DNA from: an uncultured Verrucomicrobiales bacterium
GTDB taxonomy: Bacteria; Verrucomicrobiota; Verrucomicrobiia; Verrucomicrobiales; DEV007
Reading direction: 5' to 3'
Assembly (NCBI GenBank): GCA_937891465.1
Contig: CALAHF010000227.1
Span: forward strand, 1 to 60,851
Length of the DNA stretch: 60,851 nucleotides
Shown: positions 53,501 to 60,851 of the stretch, piece by piece
Numbering within the stretch: position 1 is the stretch's first letter
How the letters are laid out: each line of letters begins with the position of its first letter
Program-made: the position numbers and the translations under genes
Notes under the pieces: generated by a model
Told to the model about the DNA's origin: nothing
Databases searched by the model: none
Seen by the model: the letters and a program-made list of their open reading frames with translations, nothing else

Positions 53501-53815
53501 CCGTTCTGAGACAATGTTCCAACTTTCCTTGTAGCCCTGCGCAAAGACGAGAATGCAACGGGAGGAAACCGTCCGATAACGATTCATGAAACCTTTCATG
53601 GCACGCTCCGCATTTCCTCCATTTCCGTGGAGAAAAATCAAGACGGGAAGTGCTCCAGAATCCGAAACGTCGGGAACACTCACAAAATACGGCCGATCAA
53701 AATCGCGTTCCTGTGACCAGCTCTGGGTTACGAAATACTCGCCGCTCTTGATTTCGTCAGCCTGAATGTTCAGGGAAAAACACGCCACAGAGAGAAATAG
53801 GAATAGTCTTTTCAT
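50552..53815 (-). CDS. Esterase / coiled-coil / planctomycete-cytochrome (PSCyt-PSD) fusion
   Basis: A 1087-residue protein with signal peptide MKRLFLFLSVACFSLNIQA. Residues about 20-310 are an alpha/beta-hydrolase esterase: nucleophile elbow VGSSNGAA, late histidine in DEGHGAGG. A long acidic coiled coil follows (about 310-470). Next come PSCyt1 with haem motif CFDCH at about residue 509, PSD3 (RRLTREEYNRTIRDLVGLDL), PSD5, PSD4, PSCyt3 with CAGCH at about residue 964, and PSD2. An esterase at the head of a PSCyt protein is unusual. The ATG at 53815 is preferred to 53851, which overlaps the upstream gene and adds acidic residues before the signal peptide. Confidence 0.85.
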   Translation of the reverse strand: MKRLFLFLSVACFSLNIQADEIKSGEYFVTQSWSQERDFDRPYFVSVPDVSDSGALPVLIFLHGNGGNAERAMKGFMNRYRTVSSRCILVFAQGYKESWNIVSERARSDDLGFIEEIVTTLTKYENVQGENFTIVGSSNGAALVNQIAIETTLPQIKNYVSLVSPLNGFQHDGENFKAKGEDNNYTKIARPMPGKRILNVSGTDDHLVPYNGGASKGIPAKGGKLSFVAAEESIFLWAKHFGYEGRKLTKPTRIEGEIEKFVYLDGDAIHIKVKDEGHGAGGALKEKELLRFLKLPAEDVLPKKNDRKKDKPLPDGLDDELGKFLQENAPSIVEVYRELEKELAAGELEEVRERMAELREAYLEVKEDAGEKWALLEVAELESEALVEFTMWLLEEEKIGEDEAEKRILILLRERLAIHTRANRLEMEELEEVENLEEEIEEREDRADEIIAEWMEELLEGFDREEDELPRGAIYTPSPRQNTDSGKAELASVTYDFDKGIAPVLEKFCFDCHDRDSAKGDIDIESALDQRPLVRNLNHWRNVAERIKNEDMPPEDETQPSAKQRLQLLAWLTREIDKFDYASVRNPGHVPPRRLTREEYNRTIRDLVGLDLRPADDFPMDFSGTSGFSNSANTLFLQTAHLDRYMTAADDVIDAVQKDPHGAWQSLKRDSVINAALATFLRRAYRRPPSEKELALVLSQFSKAKDAGESDDDAFARVLKFILISPNFLLRTEQLDDENPQDQPVLDYDVASRLSYFLWASLPDEALFVAAELKELNTSGQRRAHVLRMLDDPRSFALGEIFAGEWLGTDDLGPRIRKDPIDNPWCTESLMAAMRNETAHFVHSLIVDNAPVSSLLEADYTFLNQELARFYRIGGVEGDEMQRVSLKTKNRGGLLGQASVLATTSFPDRTSPVVRGAWILETLLGTPPPPPPPNVDEIEVEGRGRKAAVTLRRKLEHHRESKQCAGCHAQIDPLGFALENYAEFGQWRNDIDSRGTLPNGATFRGPAGLKLALIDNRLDDLGSQVIRKMLAYALGRQLEYYDEAVVREIAARLKPKGYPLRDLVMEVANSYPFTTRRLPAKVETTSL

Positions 53816-53843
53816 TTTCAATTTGCTGACACCAGAATCCAAC

Positions 53844-54404
53844 TCATTCATCCTTCTTCTCGCGAAGCCGATCCTTGAGTTCCGCGTTTACAATAACTTC
53901 GCGTTTTTCCTTTTCTTCGGCGATTTCCGCCTCGTGGTCCTCGATCTCCTGACGCAACATGTCAATTTTTGCGGCGTTCAAATCCTGCTCAATGTCAAAG
54001 AGCTCACCGATCGATTCCCTAAGTTCATTTTTGGTTTCGGCTTTTTCCGCGCCTTCCACTTCATGCCATTCGTGGGTCAAACGATCGATCCGGCCTTCGA
54101 CTTTATGGAGCTGGAGAAACAATATTGCTTTGCCTTTGTTGTGCTCCGCCATCTCCTGATATTCCATGAAAAGCTTCCCGGCTTTCTCTACGCCCTCGTG
54201 ATATTCCAACCAGTTTTCCTCCTTCGCTTCATTCAGCCACTCCGCGTAAACCGGAAGGTGCTCCTCAAGGAATTCTTCAACTTTGGTGAAGCCCGGAAAC
54301 TCTTTATCCTTCCAGTCCTCTTTGTCGTTTTTGTGATCATCTGAAAGGCATGTCGTTGCGAATGCCAGTAGGGTGAGAGCGGTAGCAATGGATTTTTTGA
54401 TCAT
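53844..54404 (-). CDS. Exported acidic coiled-coil protein
   Basis: A 186-residue protein with signal peptide MIKKSIATALTLLAFATTCL. The mature part is almost all charged helix (ENWLEYHEGVEKAGKLFMEY, and DHEAEIAEEKEKREVIV). It resembles in composition the coiled coil inside the next gene's product, so the two may pair. It lies between the anti-sigma gene and the esterase/PSCyt gene on the same message. The earlier ATG at 54428 adds eight residues before the signal peptide. Confidence 0.75.
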   Translation of the reverse strand: MIKKSIATALTLLAFATTCLSDDHKNDKEDWKDKEFPGFTKVEEFLEEHLPVYAEWLNEAKEENWLEYHEGVEKAGKLFMEYQEMAEHNKGKAILFLQLHKVEGRIDRLTHEWHEVEGAEKAETKNELRESIGELFDIEQDLNAAKIDMLRQEIEDHEAEIAEEKEKREVIVNAELKDRLREKKDE

Positions 54405-54448
54405 GGATAGATTGGTTTTTGATTTCATGACTGCGAATTTTTAGAGGG

Positions 54449-54862
54449 TTACCGTTTGAATTTTCGAGTTGATGCGAAGTCAGAACTTGGTGTGATACGA
54501 GCCAGTTTCTCGCGAGTCTCCGAGAGCTTAGCCGCGACACTACTGACTCGGGGAGTCGAGCTTGGAGCCGCCGCTATTTCTGTGGCCTCACGCTTCAATG
54601 ACCTCGGATTCGAAAGCACCAGCAATGCAAACGCGACACACGCAGCGACGGCAAAAACAGCTGCGATACGCCAGCGACGCAGGCCCGACTCCAGTTGTGC
54701 GATACGATTTGTTGTCGGCAAAAAAACCTCAGCGGTCACCTTATCTGCAATGGTGTTCTCACCAGGAAGTTCTCCGATTTCGTCCACGAGGGCCCGTTGA
54801 ATTTGCTGCCCCTCTTCGGATTCGAGCCAGAGTTCCAGTTCATTTTCAGTTGGTTCATTCAT
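54449..54862 (-). CDS. Probable membrane anti-sigma factor
   Basis: A 137-residue protein: an acidic helical N-terminal half (ENELELWLESEEGQQIQ), one membrane helix at about residues 65-85 (WRIAAVFAVAACVAFALLVL), and a short outer tail. It overlaps the ECF sigma gene by eight bases, the classic setting of a cognate anti-sigma factor, although no zinc-binding HxxxCxxC motif is present. It would hold the sigma factor at the membrane until a signal arrives. Confidence 0.75.
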   Translation of the reverse strand: MNEPTENELELWLESEEGQQIQRALVDEIGELPGENTIADKVTAEVFLPTTNRIAQLESGLRRWRIAAVFAVAACVAFALLVLSNPRSLKREATEIAAAPSSTPRVSSVAAKLSETREKLARITPSSDFASTRKFKR

Positions 54863-55478
54863 GGCAATTCGATGAGTTGGATGGATTGGATGGAATAGAT
54901 TCCGCCCCTAAAATGGGCATTAAAGATTTTCGAAGACGCTCACGAGCCTTACTCATCCGGCTTAACACGGTTCCCAGCGGCGCATCCGTAAGCTCAGCGA
55001 TTTCGCGAAAAGAGAGCCCTTCCCGCATCCTCAAAAATACGACCTCGCGCTCGGCGGGCGGAAGCTCCTGGACCGCTGAGGCAATCGCTGCGACAGAGCC
55101 CCGGGACTGAACCTCCTCAGCCGTTGAGGGCGCACCGAGGTCCTGCTCACTCAATTCACGTTCAATCTGAGGGCGAGCTCCCTTCTTTCTAAGCAATCCC
55201 AATGCCTCGTTCTTTGCGATGCGAAACAACCAGCTTCGGAATCGATCTTCATCGCGATAGGCAGGGAGCGCCGAAAAGGCGCGCGTAAAGGCCTGCTGGC
55301 AAACGTCTTCGCTGTCCTCCATATTCCCCAATATCGAAAAGACAAATCGGTAGACACTTTTCGCATGACGCTGAATCAAAGCCTCGCCGGCCTGATCATC
55401 ACCCTGCCCCAGATAGCATTCGATCAACGAACGATCGCTCGCAGAATCGAGTTCCGGATTGGATGATGAGAGTGACAT
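54855..55478 (-). CDS. ECF sigma factor (RpoE-like)
   Basis: A 207-residue sigma-70 factor. Region 2 shows EDVCQQAFTRAFSALPAYRD then SWLFRIAKNEALGLLRK. Region 4 is LPPAEREVVFLRMREGLSF then EIAELTDAPLGTVLSRMSKA. This is the standard RpoE-like arrangement, distinct from the two other sigma factors in the window. It heads the operon of anti-sigma, coiled-coil protein, esterase/PSCyt and DUF1552, so the operon is likely under its own control. Confidence 0.92.
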   Translation of the reverse strand: MSLSSSNPELDSASDRSLIECYLGQGDDQAGEALIQRHAKSVYRFVFSILGNMEDSEDVCQQAFTRAFSALPAYRDEDRFRSWLFRIAKNEALGLLRKKGARPQIERELSEQDLGAPSTAEEVQSRGSVAAIASAVQELPPAEREVVFLRMREGLSFREIAELTDAPLGTVLSRMSKARERLRKSLMPILGAESIPSNPSNSSNCHE

Positions 55479-55561
55479 ATTGGGTGCGCACCGTTTCCAA
55501 TGCGTAGAATCATGAGATTATTGGATTTTTTTAAGAAAATTTACAGGCACCAGTTTTCGTT

Positions 55562-55670
55562 TAATCGAAGCAACAGGGTCAGTTCGACGAATCAACAGAA
55601 TACGTTCGTTTTACCGTTTCGATCAAATAGAGTACGTTCGATGAAGCAACCCTGTTCGTTCGTAAACAGG
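55562..55670. repeat. Dispersed palindromic repeat, copy 8 (long form)
   Basis: A long form with the same order of elements as copy 5: GAAGCAACAGGGTC, ATCAACAGAATACGTTCG, CCGTTTCGATC, ATAGAGTACGTTCGATGAAG, CAACCCTGTTCGTTCG. It lies in the 260-base gap between the divergent sigma gene and the large mosaic gene. Confidence 0.8.
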
Positions 55671-55738
55671 AGGAAATATTTTCTCTCCTTATTTTCCGAA
55701 TACTCGCCTGCTCTGCGGAGAAAAGGAAAGCCATCATC

Positions 55739-58700
55739 ATGAAAATTTCGATTCTCCTGACTCTTTCCATTTTCGCAGTATCCATTGCCCATGCTCAGTC
55801 CAATGCCGACAACTGGCACCAATGGCGCGGACCGGAGAACAATGGGGTTTCAAAAACGGCAAAGCCGCCGCTTGAGTGGAGCGAGAAAAAGAATCTGGCG
55901 TGGAAAGCGGAAATCAAAGGTCATGGGACTTCCAGCCCTATCGTGTGGGGTGATAAAGTATTCGTCACGACGGCGATCAACACGGGCAAGGTGGATCCCA
56001 AGTTGCCGAAACCCGAGGATCAGCCGGAGCGGGTTTTTGGGATCAAACATCCCAACACGACTTATGAAATGGTGGTGCTGTGCTTCGACCGGAAATCAGG
56101 AAAGCAGCTGTGGCGCGATGTCGCAAAAACAGTCGTGCCGCACGAAGGGCACCACAAAGATGCGAGTTTTGCTTCGGCTTCGCCATTTTGCGATGGGGAA
56201 CGAATCTATTTCTGGTTTGGATCGGCGGGGATGTATGCCTATTCGCTGGATGGGAAAAAGGTGTGGGAACGCGATCTCGGCCCAGCGAAGATGGGCGCCA
56301 GTTTGGGCGAAGGCAGCTCGCCGGTGGTGCATGATGGGAAGCTGATCATCGTTCGCGATCACGCGGGGCAATCAACGATCAAGTGTCTGAATGCGGAAAC
56401 GGGAGAAACACTTTGGAAGAAGGAGCGCGATGAAGGCAATACCTGGGCCACCCCGGCGATTGCTGAGCATGATGGAAAAACCCAGGTCATCACCACCGGA
56501 ACGAATGCGGTGCGCAGCTACGATTTGAACAATGGCGAACTCATATGGCGCGCGGCTGGATTGACGAACAACAGCGCGCCCTGCCCCATCGTCGAGGGTG
56601 ACACAGTCTATTGCATGACAGGTTACAAAGGCCATGCGCTGCTGGCGATCCCGATCACGGGCACAGGTGATGTGACCAGTCAGATCAAATGGAAAGCAGA
56701 CCGGGGAACGCCATATGTGCCGTCGCCGATTCTTTATGAGGGGCAGCTTTATTTTACGCAATCGAATCAGGGAATCCTAACATCCATAAAATCTGCAGAC
56801 GGCAGCGAGGTGATTCCGCGCACGCGGGTTCCGGATCTCGGCGATATTTATGCGTCGCCGGTTGGAGCGGATGGCCGGATTTATTTTACCGGCAGGAAAG
56901 GAACGACGATCGTGATTGAGCCGGGCAATGAATTCAAAGTGCTGGCGACAAACCAGCTCGACGACAACTTTCACGCATCCCCCGCCCTCGCCGGGAAACA
57001 GATTTTTCTGCGCGGGATGCGATTTCTCTACTGCCTAGTGGAAGGCGGGACGATCGATGGCAATGCAATGAAGTCCTCAGCCGCTCCTGAACCAAAGGCC
57101 CGGGCGAGCACACCTGCAGACCCGAAAAAGGGGCTCGGTGACAAGCTCCGGAAGATGGTCGAGGCCGGAAAAATCACCGGCGAGGAATCGATCGAGATTT
57201 ATCTCGCTGCTTTCCCCGGGGAGGAAGAGAATGTGAAACAATGGCTCGCTGGACTGAAAGCCGAGGCCGAGCTCCGCCAGCTACTCGAGTCTATTTCGAA
57301 GCGCACAATTCCCAAGGACTATGAGGGCGGTGACAAACATCAGCCATTCGTCGACAAATGGCTCGCCTCGGCACCGCCCGAAAAAGGCGGTGAAGTTGCC
57401 CGACTCTGGAAAGAACAAGTGCGTCTCTTCCCGGAGATGAAAAACCGCGGAGAGTCTTTCATCCGAATTCTCGACTACATCCGATCAAACGGAAAGCCAC
57501 CAGCCAAAACCCAGCCAAAGCCGCAGGGAAATCCGAACATCAAACGGAAAGTGAAAGCTGAAATTCGTCGCGAACCCGGAAAGCCCCCCGGCAAAAGCGG
57601 ATCAGTTTCCGGAATCGTGAAAGACTCATCCGGAAAGCCGATGGGCGGCGTCATGGTTTCCGCTTTCGATGACGAACGTCGCCAGAGCACCTCTGTTTTC
57701 TCACAGCCTAATGGCAGCTTCCAAATCGATGATCTAGCTGACGCTGTTTTTAAAGTCCGCGCCCGTTTGCCCGGCCAACAAGACCGATTGATCGAAAAGG
57801 TGAAGCTCGGCCGGGATGATATTTCCATCGCGATGCAGCCTGCCACTGGCGAAGCCCTGGAAGAGCAACGCCCGGCGACGAGTGCTTTCTCTCAGTTGCA
57901 GTTCGACAGCCCACGCGACCGCCTCAATTTCAAAATGATGTGCACCTACTGTCATCAAATCGGAACGCCCGGTTTCCGCTCCCCGGAGAAGCCGGTCGAC
58001 TGGGAAACGATGATTACGAGGATGGATGGCTTTGGCGGTCTCTACCCCCACACCAAAGACACGATCGTTCAGCGAATCATCGAAACCTACAAAGGTGACG
58101 CCGTTACCCGTTGGCCGGCTTATGTCCCGCCCCCGGCTCCCACCGGAATGGTGACTCAGGCAAAAATCACTTCCTGGGAAATGGGTGAACATTATGTAGG
58201 TTCCTTCCACGATTTGGAGATTGGCGATGACGGCCTCGCCTATCTCGTTCATATTGGAAAACAATATACCGCGACACTCGATCCGAAGACGGGTGAGCGA
58301 ATCTACTATCGGCTCCCGCGCGGCTCACACGGTCCACATTCCATCGAGCCGGACAATCAGGGCGACATGTGGCTGACCCTCTGCGTCTCCGGAGAAATGG
58401 CGAAGTTCGATCTTGAAACCAAGGAATACACCATCACTTCGAGTGCTGAAGCGCCGGCCGAAAGAGGATCCTGGCCACACACCCTGCGTATCGATCCGAA
58501 GGATAAGATAGGCTATATCTGGTATACCGATGCGGGAAGGAACTCGGTATTTCGCCAGCACCCGAAAACATTTGAACGAAAAGAATATAAACTTCTCGAC
58601 GCAGGTCAGGTCAAAGCTGGCGGCAAAGGCGAGTCTCGTGGAATCACCCCCTATGGACTCGATTACTCTCCGATTGACGGATCGATTTGGTATTCAAAGT

Positions 58701-60715
58701 TAAACGGCAACCGAATTGGACGCATCGATCCCAACTCGCCCGATGGAAATATCACTGAGTGGAATCCGCCGTTTCGCGGGCCAAGGCGACTTCATGTCGC
58801 ACCGGATGGAATCGTCTGGGTGCCGGGATTCGGATCCGGCGTGTTCGGAAAATTCGATCCCAAAACGGAAAAATGGACCACCTATCCGCTGCCCGATTAT
58901 CTGAATCAAATCCCCTACGCGCTCAACGTCGCACCCGATGGCATGGTGTGGATTTGCGGCACGGGAAATGACACTTTATATAGATTTAATCCGAAGACCG
59001 AATACCTAGTCGAATTCCCCCTGCCTCACCGCGTCAGTTACACCCGGGAGATCGAATTCGACAACGAAGGCAATGTTTGGACAAGCACCAGTGGCCCAGC
59101 TCGACATATGGAGAACGTTTGCGGGACCGTCATCAAGTTGGAAATTCTCGCCGACTTCAATGAAGAAGTCGGCGGGATGAAAGTGAAGCCCATTCAACTC
59201 AGTGAAGCTGAGCAGGGAATCCTGACCGAATCTCAACAGCAGAAACAAAAGCAAGAGCGAAGCGAACAACTCGGCTCTTTGTTAGCCAAGATCGAGGCGC
59301 GGAAAATCCCCGAGGACTACGATGGCAAAATGCACCAGCAGTATGTTGAACGGGTCATGGCAACCCTGCCCGAACAACAGCGCGCACGAGTCGGGCAGCT
59401 CTTCAACCAGCGACGTCAGAATGGGGCGAAGATGGAAAATCCAGGGCACACCTTCATTCGCATTCTTGACTACGTCGCCAATGGCGGCAAAGCCACTGAG
59501 ATGCCGGCCGAACCCGGGCCGGGAACGAACGCAAAACCTCAGGCTGGTTCCTCGAAAAAAATGATGGAGAAAAATACGGGAATCCACCGTCTCGAAACGC
59601 CTCACCGCTCTGCCTTTGATGCCTTTATCTACGTCAACCGCCTTCCCGAAAAGCCACGCGAAGGAGAAACTCCGCATCAGTTTGCCGGACGGATCCACGG
59701 ACGACTTGCCAACCAGGAGGGACGCGTCCTGCTTAAACTCCCACCGGGAATGAATCGGGCGGGTTACGACGGGTTCAAAACATTTCTCGGTTCGGAGGGG
59801 AACGCGAAAGTCACCAACTGTGCTACTTGTCACTCGTCTCCAGATTTCAAAATCGAAGGGGAGAAATCTCTTCGTAATCGAAGTTGGTCACGGGGCGAGT
59901 TTGAAACGATTCTAAAAAGTAAGATCAAAAAGGCAGCCGGAGGAAATGCCGACTACGCCGGGCTGAAAATCAATGCGGCCGACATCCCCAACCTCTTCGC
60001 TTTTCAGGAGACGCTCACTCAAGTCACCGATCCAGCCTTTCGCGATCTCATTCTCAGCGCCGAAGTCGTCGATGTAACGAAGGCCTCAATCAAAAATCCG
60101 AGCCTCAACGGAGTCGTTCGTTTCGAAGGATCGCAGCCAAAGCGGACCCGCCTCCCACTCGACGAGGCCAGCAAAAAACTCTACGGCGACGATCATCCTC
60201 TCGATGAAACGATTCTCATCAACGAATCCGGAGGGCTCGCCAATGTATTCGTCTACGTGAAAAATCCGCCGAAAGGCAAATGGTCTGTGCCTTCGAAACC
60301 AGCCGTCATTGATCAACAGAAATCGGTGTTTCGTCCCCGCGTTCAGGGAATCCGCGTCGGCCAAAAGGTCGTCATGAAAAACGGCGATCCGTTCATTCAC
60401 AACATTCGTTCCCTATCGAAAAAGAACCGCCCCTTCAACATCGCCCAGCCCGCCTATTCGGAGGACCGCGAGAAAATCTTCGAAACCGCCGAAGGTCCGA
60501 TCACGATCAAGTGCGATTTTCACCCTTGGATGACCGCGCATTTTCACGTGATGGATCACCCGTTTTTTGCGGTGACTGATGCAGACGGAAAATTTGAGAT
60601 TCCAAATTTACCCGAGGGGGAATACACGCTCGGCGCCTGGCATGAGAAATTTGGCGAGCAGGAAATCAAGGCGTCCGGATCGGGCGTGAAAATTCAGTTT
60701 GGGCCCGAAGAGTAA
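55739..60715 (+). CDS. Giant exported mosaic: PQQ-like propeller, Vgb-like propeller, haem and cupredoxin domains
   Basis: A 1658-residue protein with signal peptide MKISILLTLSIFAVSIAHAQ. Order: PQQ-like propeller (about 25-440); a helical SAP-like part; a module ending FIRILDYIR (about 515-580). Then comes a carboxypeptidase-regulatory-like domain (about 625-695), and haem motif CTYCH (Cys735). A Vgb/streptogramin-lyase-like propeller follows (about 800-1130), then a second copy of the module ending FIRILDYV (about 1180-1245). Last come haem motif CATCH (Cys1361) and a cupredoxin-like domain with CDFHPWM (Cys1592), followed by a final beta-sandwich. Such proteins may bind substrate and move electrons outside the cell; no substrate can be given. 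It ends against repeat copy 9. Confidence 0.85.
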   Translation: MKISILLTLSIFAVSIAHAQSNADNWHQWRGPENNGVSKTAKPPLEWSEKKNLAWKAEIKGHGTSSPIVWGDKVFVTTAINTGKVDPKLPKPEDQPERVFGIKHPNTTYEMVVLCFDRKSGKQLWRDVAKTVVPHEGHHKDASFASASPFCDGERIYFWFGSAGMYAYSLDGKKVWERDLGPAKMGASLGEGSSPVVHDGKLIIVRDHAGQSTIKCLNAETGETLWKKERDEGNTWATPAIAEHDGKTQVITTGTNAVRSYDLNNGELIWRAAGLTNNSAPCPIVEGDTVYCMTGYKGHALLAIPITGTGDVTSQIKWKADRGTPYVPSPILYEGQLYFTQSNQGILTSIKSADGSEVIPRTRVPDLGDIYASPVGADGRIYFTGRKGTTIVIEPGNEFKVLATNQLDDNFHASPALAGKQIFLRGMRFLYCLVEGGTIDGNAMKSSAAPEPKARASTPADPKKGLGDKLRKMVEAGKITGEESIEIYLAAFPGEEENVKQWLAGLKAEAELRQLLESISKRTIPKDYEGGDKHQPFVDKWLASAPPEKGGEVARLWKEQVRLFPEMKNRGESFIRILDYIRSNGKPPAKTQPKPQGNPNIKRKVKAEIRREPGKPPGKSGSVSGIVKDSSGKPMGGVMVSAFDDERRQSTSVFSQPNGSFQIDDLADAVFKVRARLPGQQDRLIEKVKLGRDDISIAMQPATGEALEEQRPATSAFSQLQFDSPRDRLNFKMMCTYCHQIGTPGFRSPEKPVDWETMITRMDGFGGLYPHTKDTIVQRIIETYKGDAVTRWPAYVPPPAPTGMVTQAKITSWEMGEHYVGSFHDLEIGDDGLAYLVHIGKQYTATLDPKTGERIYYRLPRGSHGPHSIEPDNQGDMWLTLCVSGEMAKFDLETKEYTITSSAEAPAERGSWPHTLRIDPKDKIGYIWYTDAGRNSVFRQHPKTFERKEYKLLDAGQVKAGGKGESRGITPYGLDYSPIDGSIWYSKLNGNRIGRIDPNSPDGNITEWNPPFRGPRRLHVAPDGIVWVPGFGSGVFGKFDPKTEKWTTYPLPDYLNQIPYALNVAPDGMVWICGTGNDTLYRFNPKTEYLVEFPLPHRVSYTREIEFDNEGNVWTSTSGPARHMENVCGTVIKLEILADFNEEVGGMKVKPIQLSEAEQGILTESQQQKQKQERSEQLGSLLAKIEARKIPEDYDGKMHQQYVERVMATLPEQQRARVGQLFNQRRQNGAKMENPGHTFIRILDYVANGGKATEMPAEPGPGTNAKPQAGSSKKMMEKNTGIHRLETPHRSAFDAFIYVNRLPEKPREGETPHQFAGRIHGRLANQEGRVLLKLPPGMNRAGYDGFKTFLGSEGNAKVTNCATCHSSPDFKIEGEKSLRNRSWSRGEFETILKSKIKKAAGGNADYAGLKINAADIPNLFAFQETLTQVTDPAFRDLILSAEVVDVTKASIKNPSLNGVVRFEGSQPKRTRLPLDEASKKLYGDDHPLDETILINESGGLANVFVYVKNPPKGKWSVPSKPAVIDQQKSVFRPRVQGIRVGQKVVMKNGDPFIHNIRSLSKKNRPFNIAQPAYSEDREKIFETAEGPITIKCDFHPWMTAHFHVMDHPFFAVTDADGKFEIPNLPEGEYTLGAWHEKFGEQEIKASGSGVKIQFGPEE

Positions 60716-60716
60716 A

Positions 60717-60761
60717 ACGAACCAACAGGGTCTGTTCGATGAACCAACCCTGTTGGTTCGT
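60717..60761. repeat. Dispersed palindromic repeat, copy 9 (perfect hairpin)
   Basis: Perfect 15-base arms, ACGAACCAACAGGGT (60717-60731) and ACCCTGTTGGTTCGT (60747-60761), with a 15-base loop that itself holds GTTCGATGAAC. It begins two bases after the stop of the giant gene and could act as a transcription terminator there. Confidence 0.9.
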
Positions 60762-60851
60762 GAAATGATTCGAGGAAGAATTCTTCATTTGAATGCCGAG
60801 AGCACTTGATCGAATGTCTTTGACTGAAATTGAAAAATGTTGACTGCCCCG

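Noticed and set aside
19001-60761. tRNA-like or CRISPR-like reading of the repeats with GTTCGA motifs
   Set aside because: The GTTCGA elements are part of the palindromic repeat family; there is no cloverleaf, no regular repeat-spacer spacing and no cas gene.

Overview
The window looks like a chromosomal segment from the Planctomycetota-Verrucomicrobiota group, most likely Verrucomicrobiota. The signs are a DUF1552 protein paired with a PSCyt/PSD cytochrome protein, two ECF sigma factors of the Rhodopirellula/Verrucomicrobium type each overlapping a FecR-like gene, a sulfatase, PQQ-type and NHL-type propellers, a large MoxR/DUF58/vWA operon, and few strong Shine-Dalgarno sites. No rRNA, tRNA, CRISPR array, transposase or phage gene was seen.

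Layout. 0.1-3.5 kb (+): a large exported protein of unknown function, a DUF5706 (Pycsar-effector-like) membrane protein and a small membrane protein. 3.8-12.2 kb (-): a lone MoxR ATPase, two small hypotheticals, an NHL-propeller/hydrolase fusion and a HAD phosphatase, among three damaged genes: a frameshifted HEAT-like gene, a cytochrome-like gene that has lost its haem segment, and a Clp-like AAA+ gene with three in-frame stop codons but no frameshift. 12.4-29.8 kb (-): a MoxR operon reading MoxR, DUF58, small exported protein, BatA-like vWA protein, second vWA membrane protein, DUF4175-like protein, two paralogous exported helical proteins, an exported alpha-barrel-like protein and a giant thioredoxin-domain protein. 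It probably builds or checks an envelope complex. 29.9-33.2 kb: a membrane protein, mutL and a small gene.

33.4-36.8 kb (+): an ECF sigma factor, a FecR-like protein and two paralogous exported proteins. 36.9-46.5 kb: small membrane proteins, a PQQ-like propeller, a serine beta-lactamase-like hydrolase, a propeller/dihaem/ankyrin protein, and a second sigma-FecR pair. 46.8-49.0 kb (+): a sulfatase. 49.2-55.5 kb (-): an operon of ECF sigma, anti-sigma-like protein, coiled-coil exported protein, esterase/PSCyt fusion and DUF1552 protein. 55.7-60.7 kb (+): a 1658-residue exported mosaic of propellers, haem motifs and a cupredoxin-like domain.

A dispersed palindromic repeat with a core close to AACAGGGT..ACCCTGTT occurs at nine places, mostly between operon genes or next to gene ends. 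One copy is read in frame as the N-terminus of the gene at 17.7-19.1 kb. Four- to five-unit features of note also include two heptanucleotide tandem arrays inside coding sequence (one in mutL), two relics of PQQ-propeller genes, and a roughly 60-residue module seen three times in two proteins.

All assignments come from reading the sequence and from knowledge of families; no database search was run.
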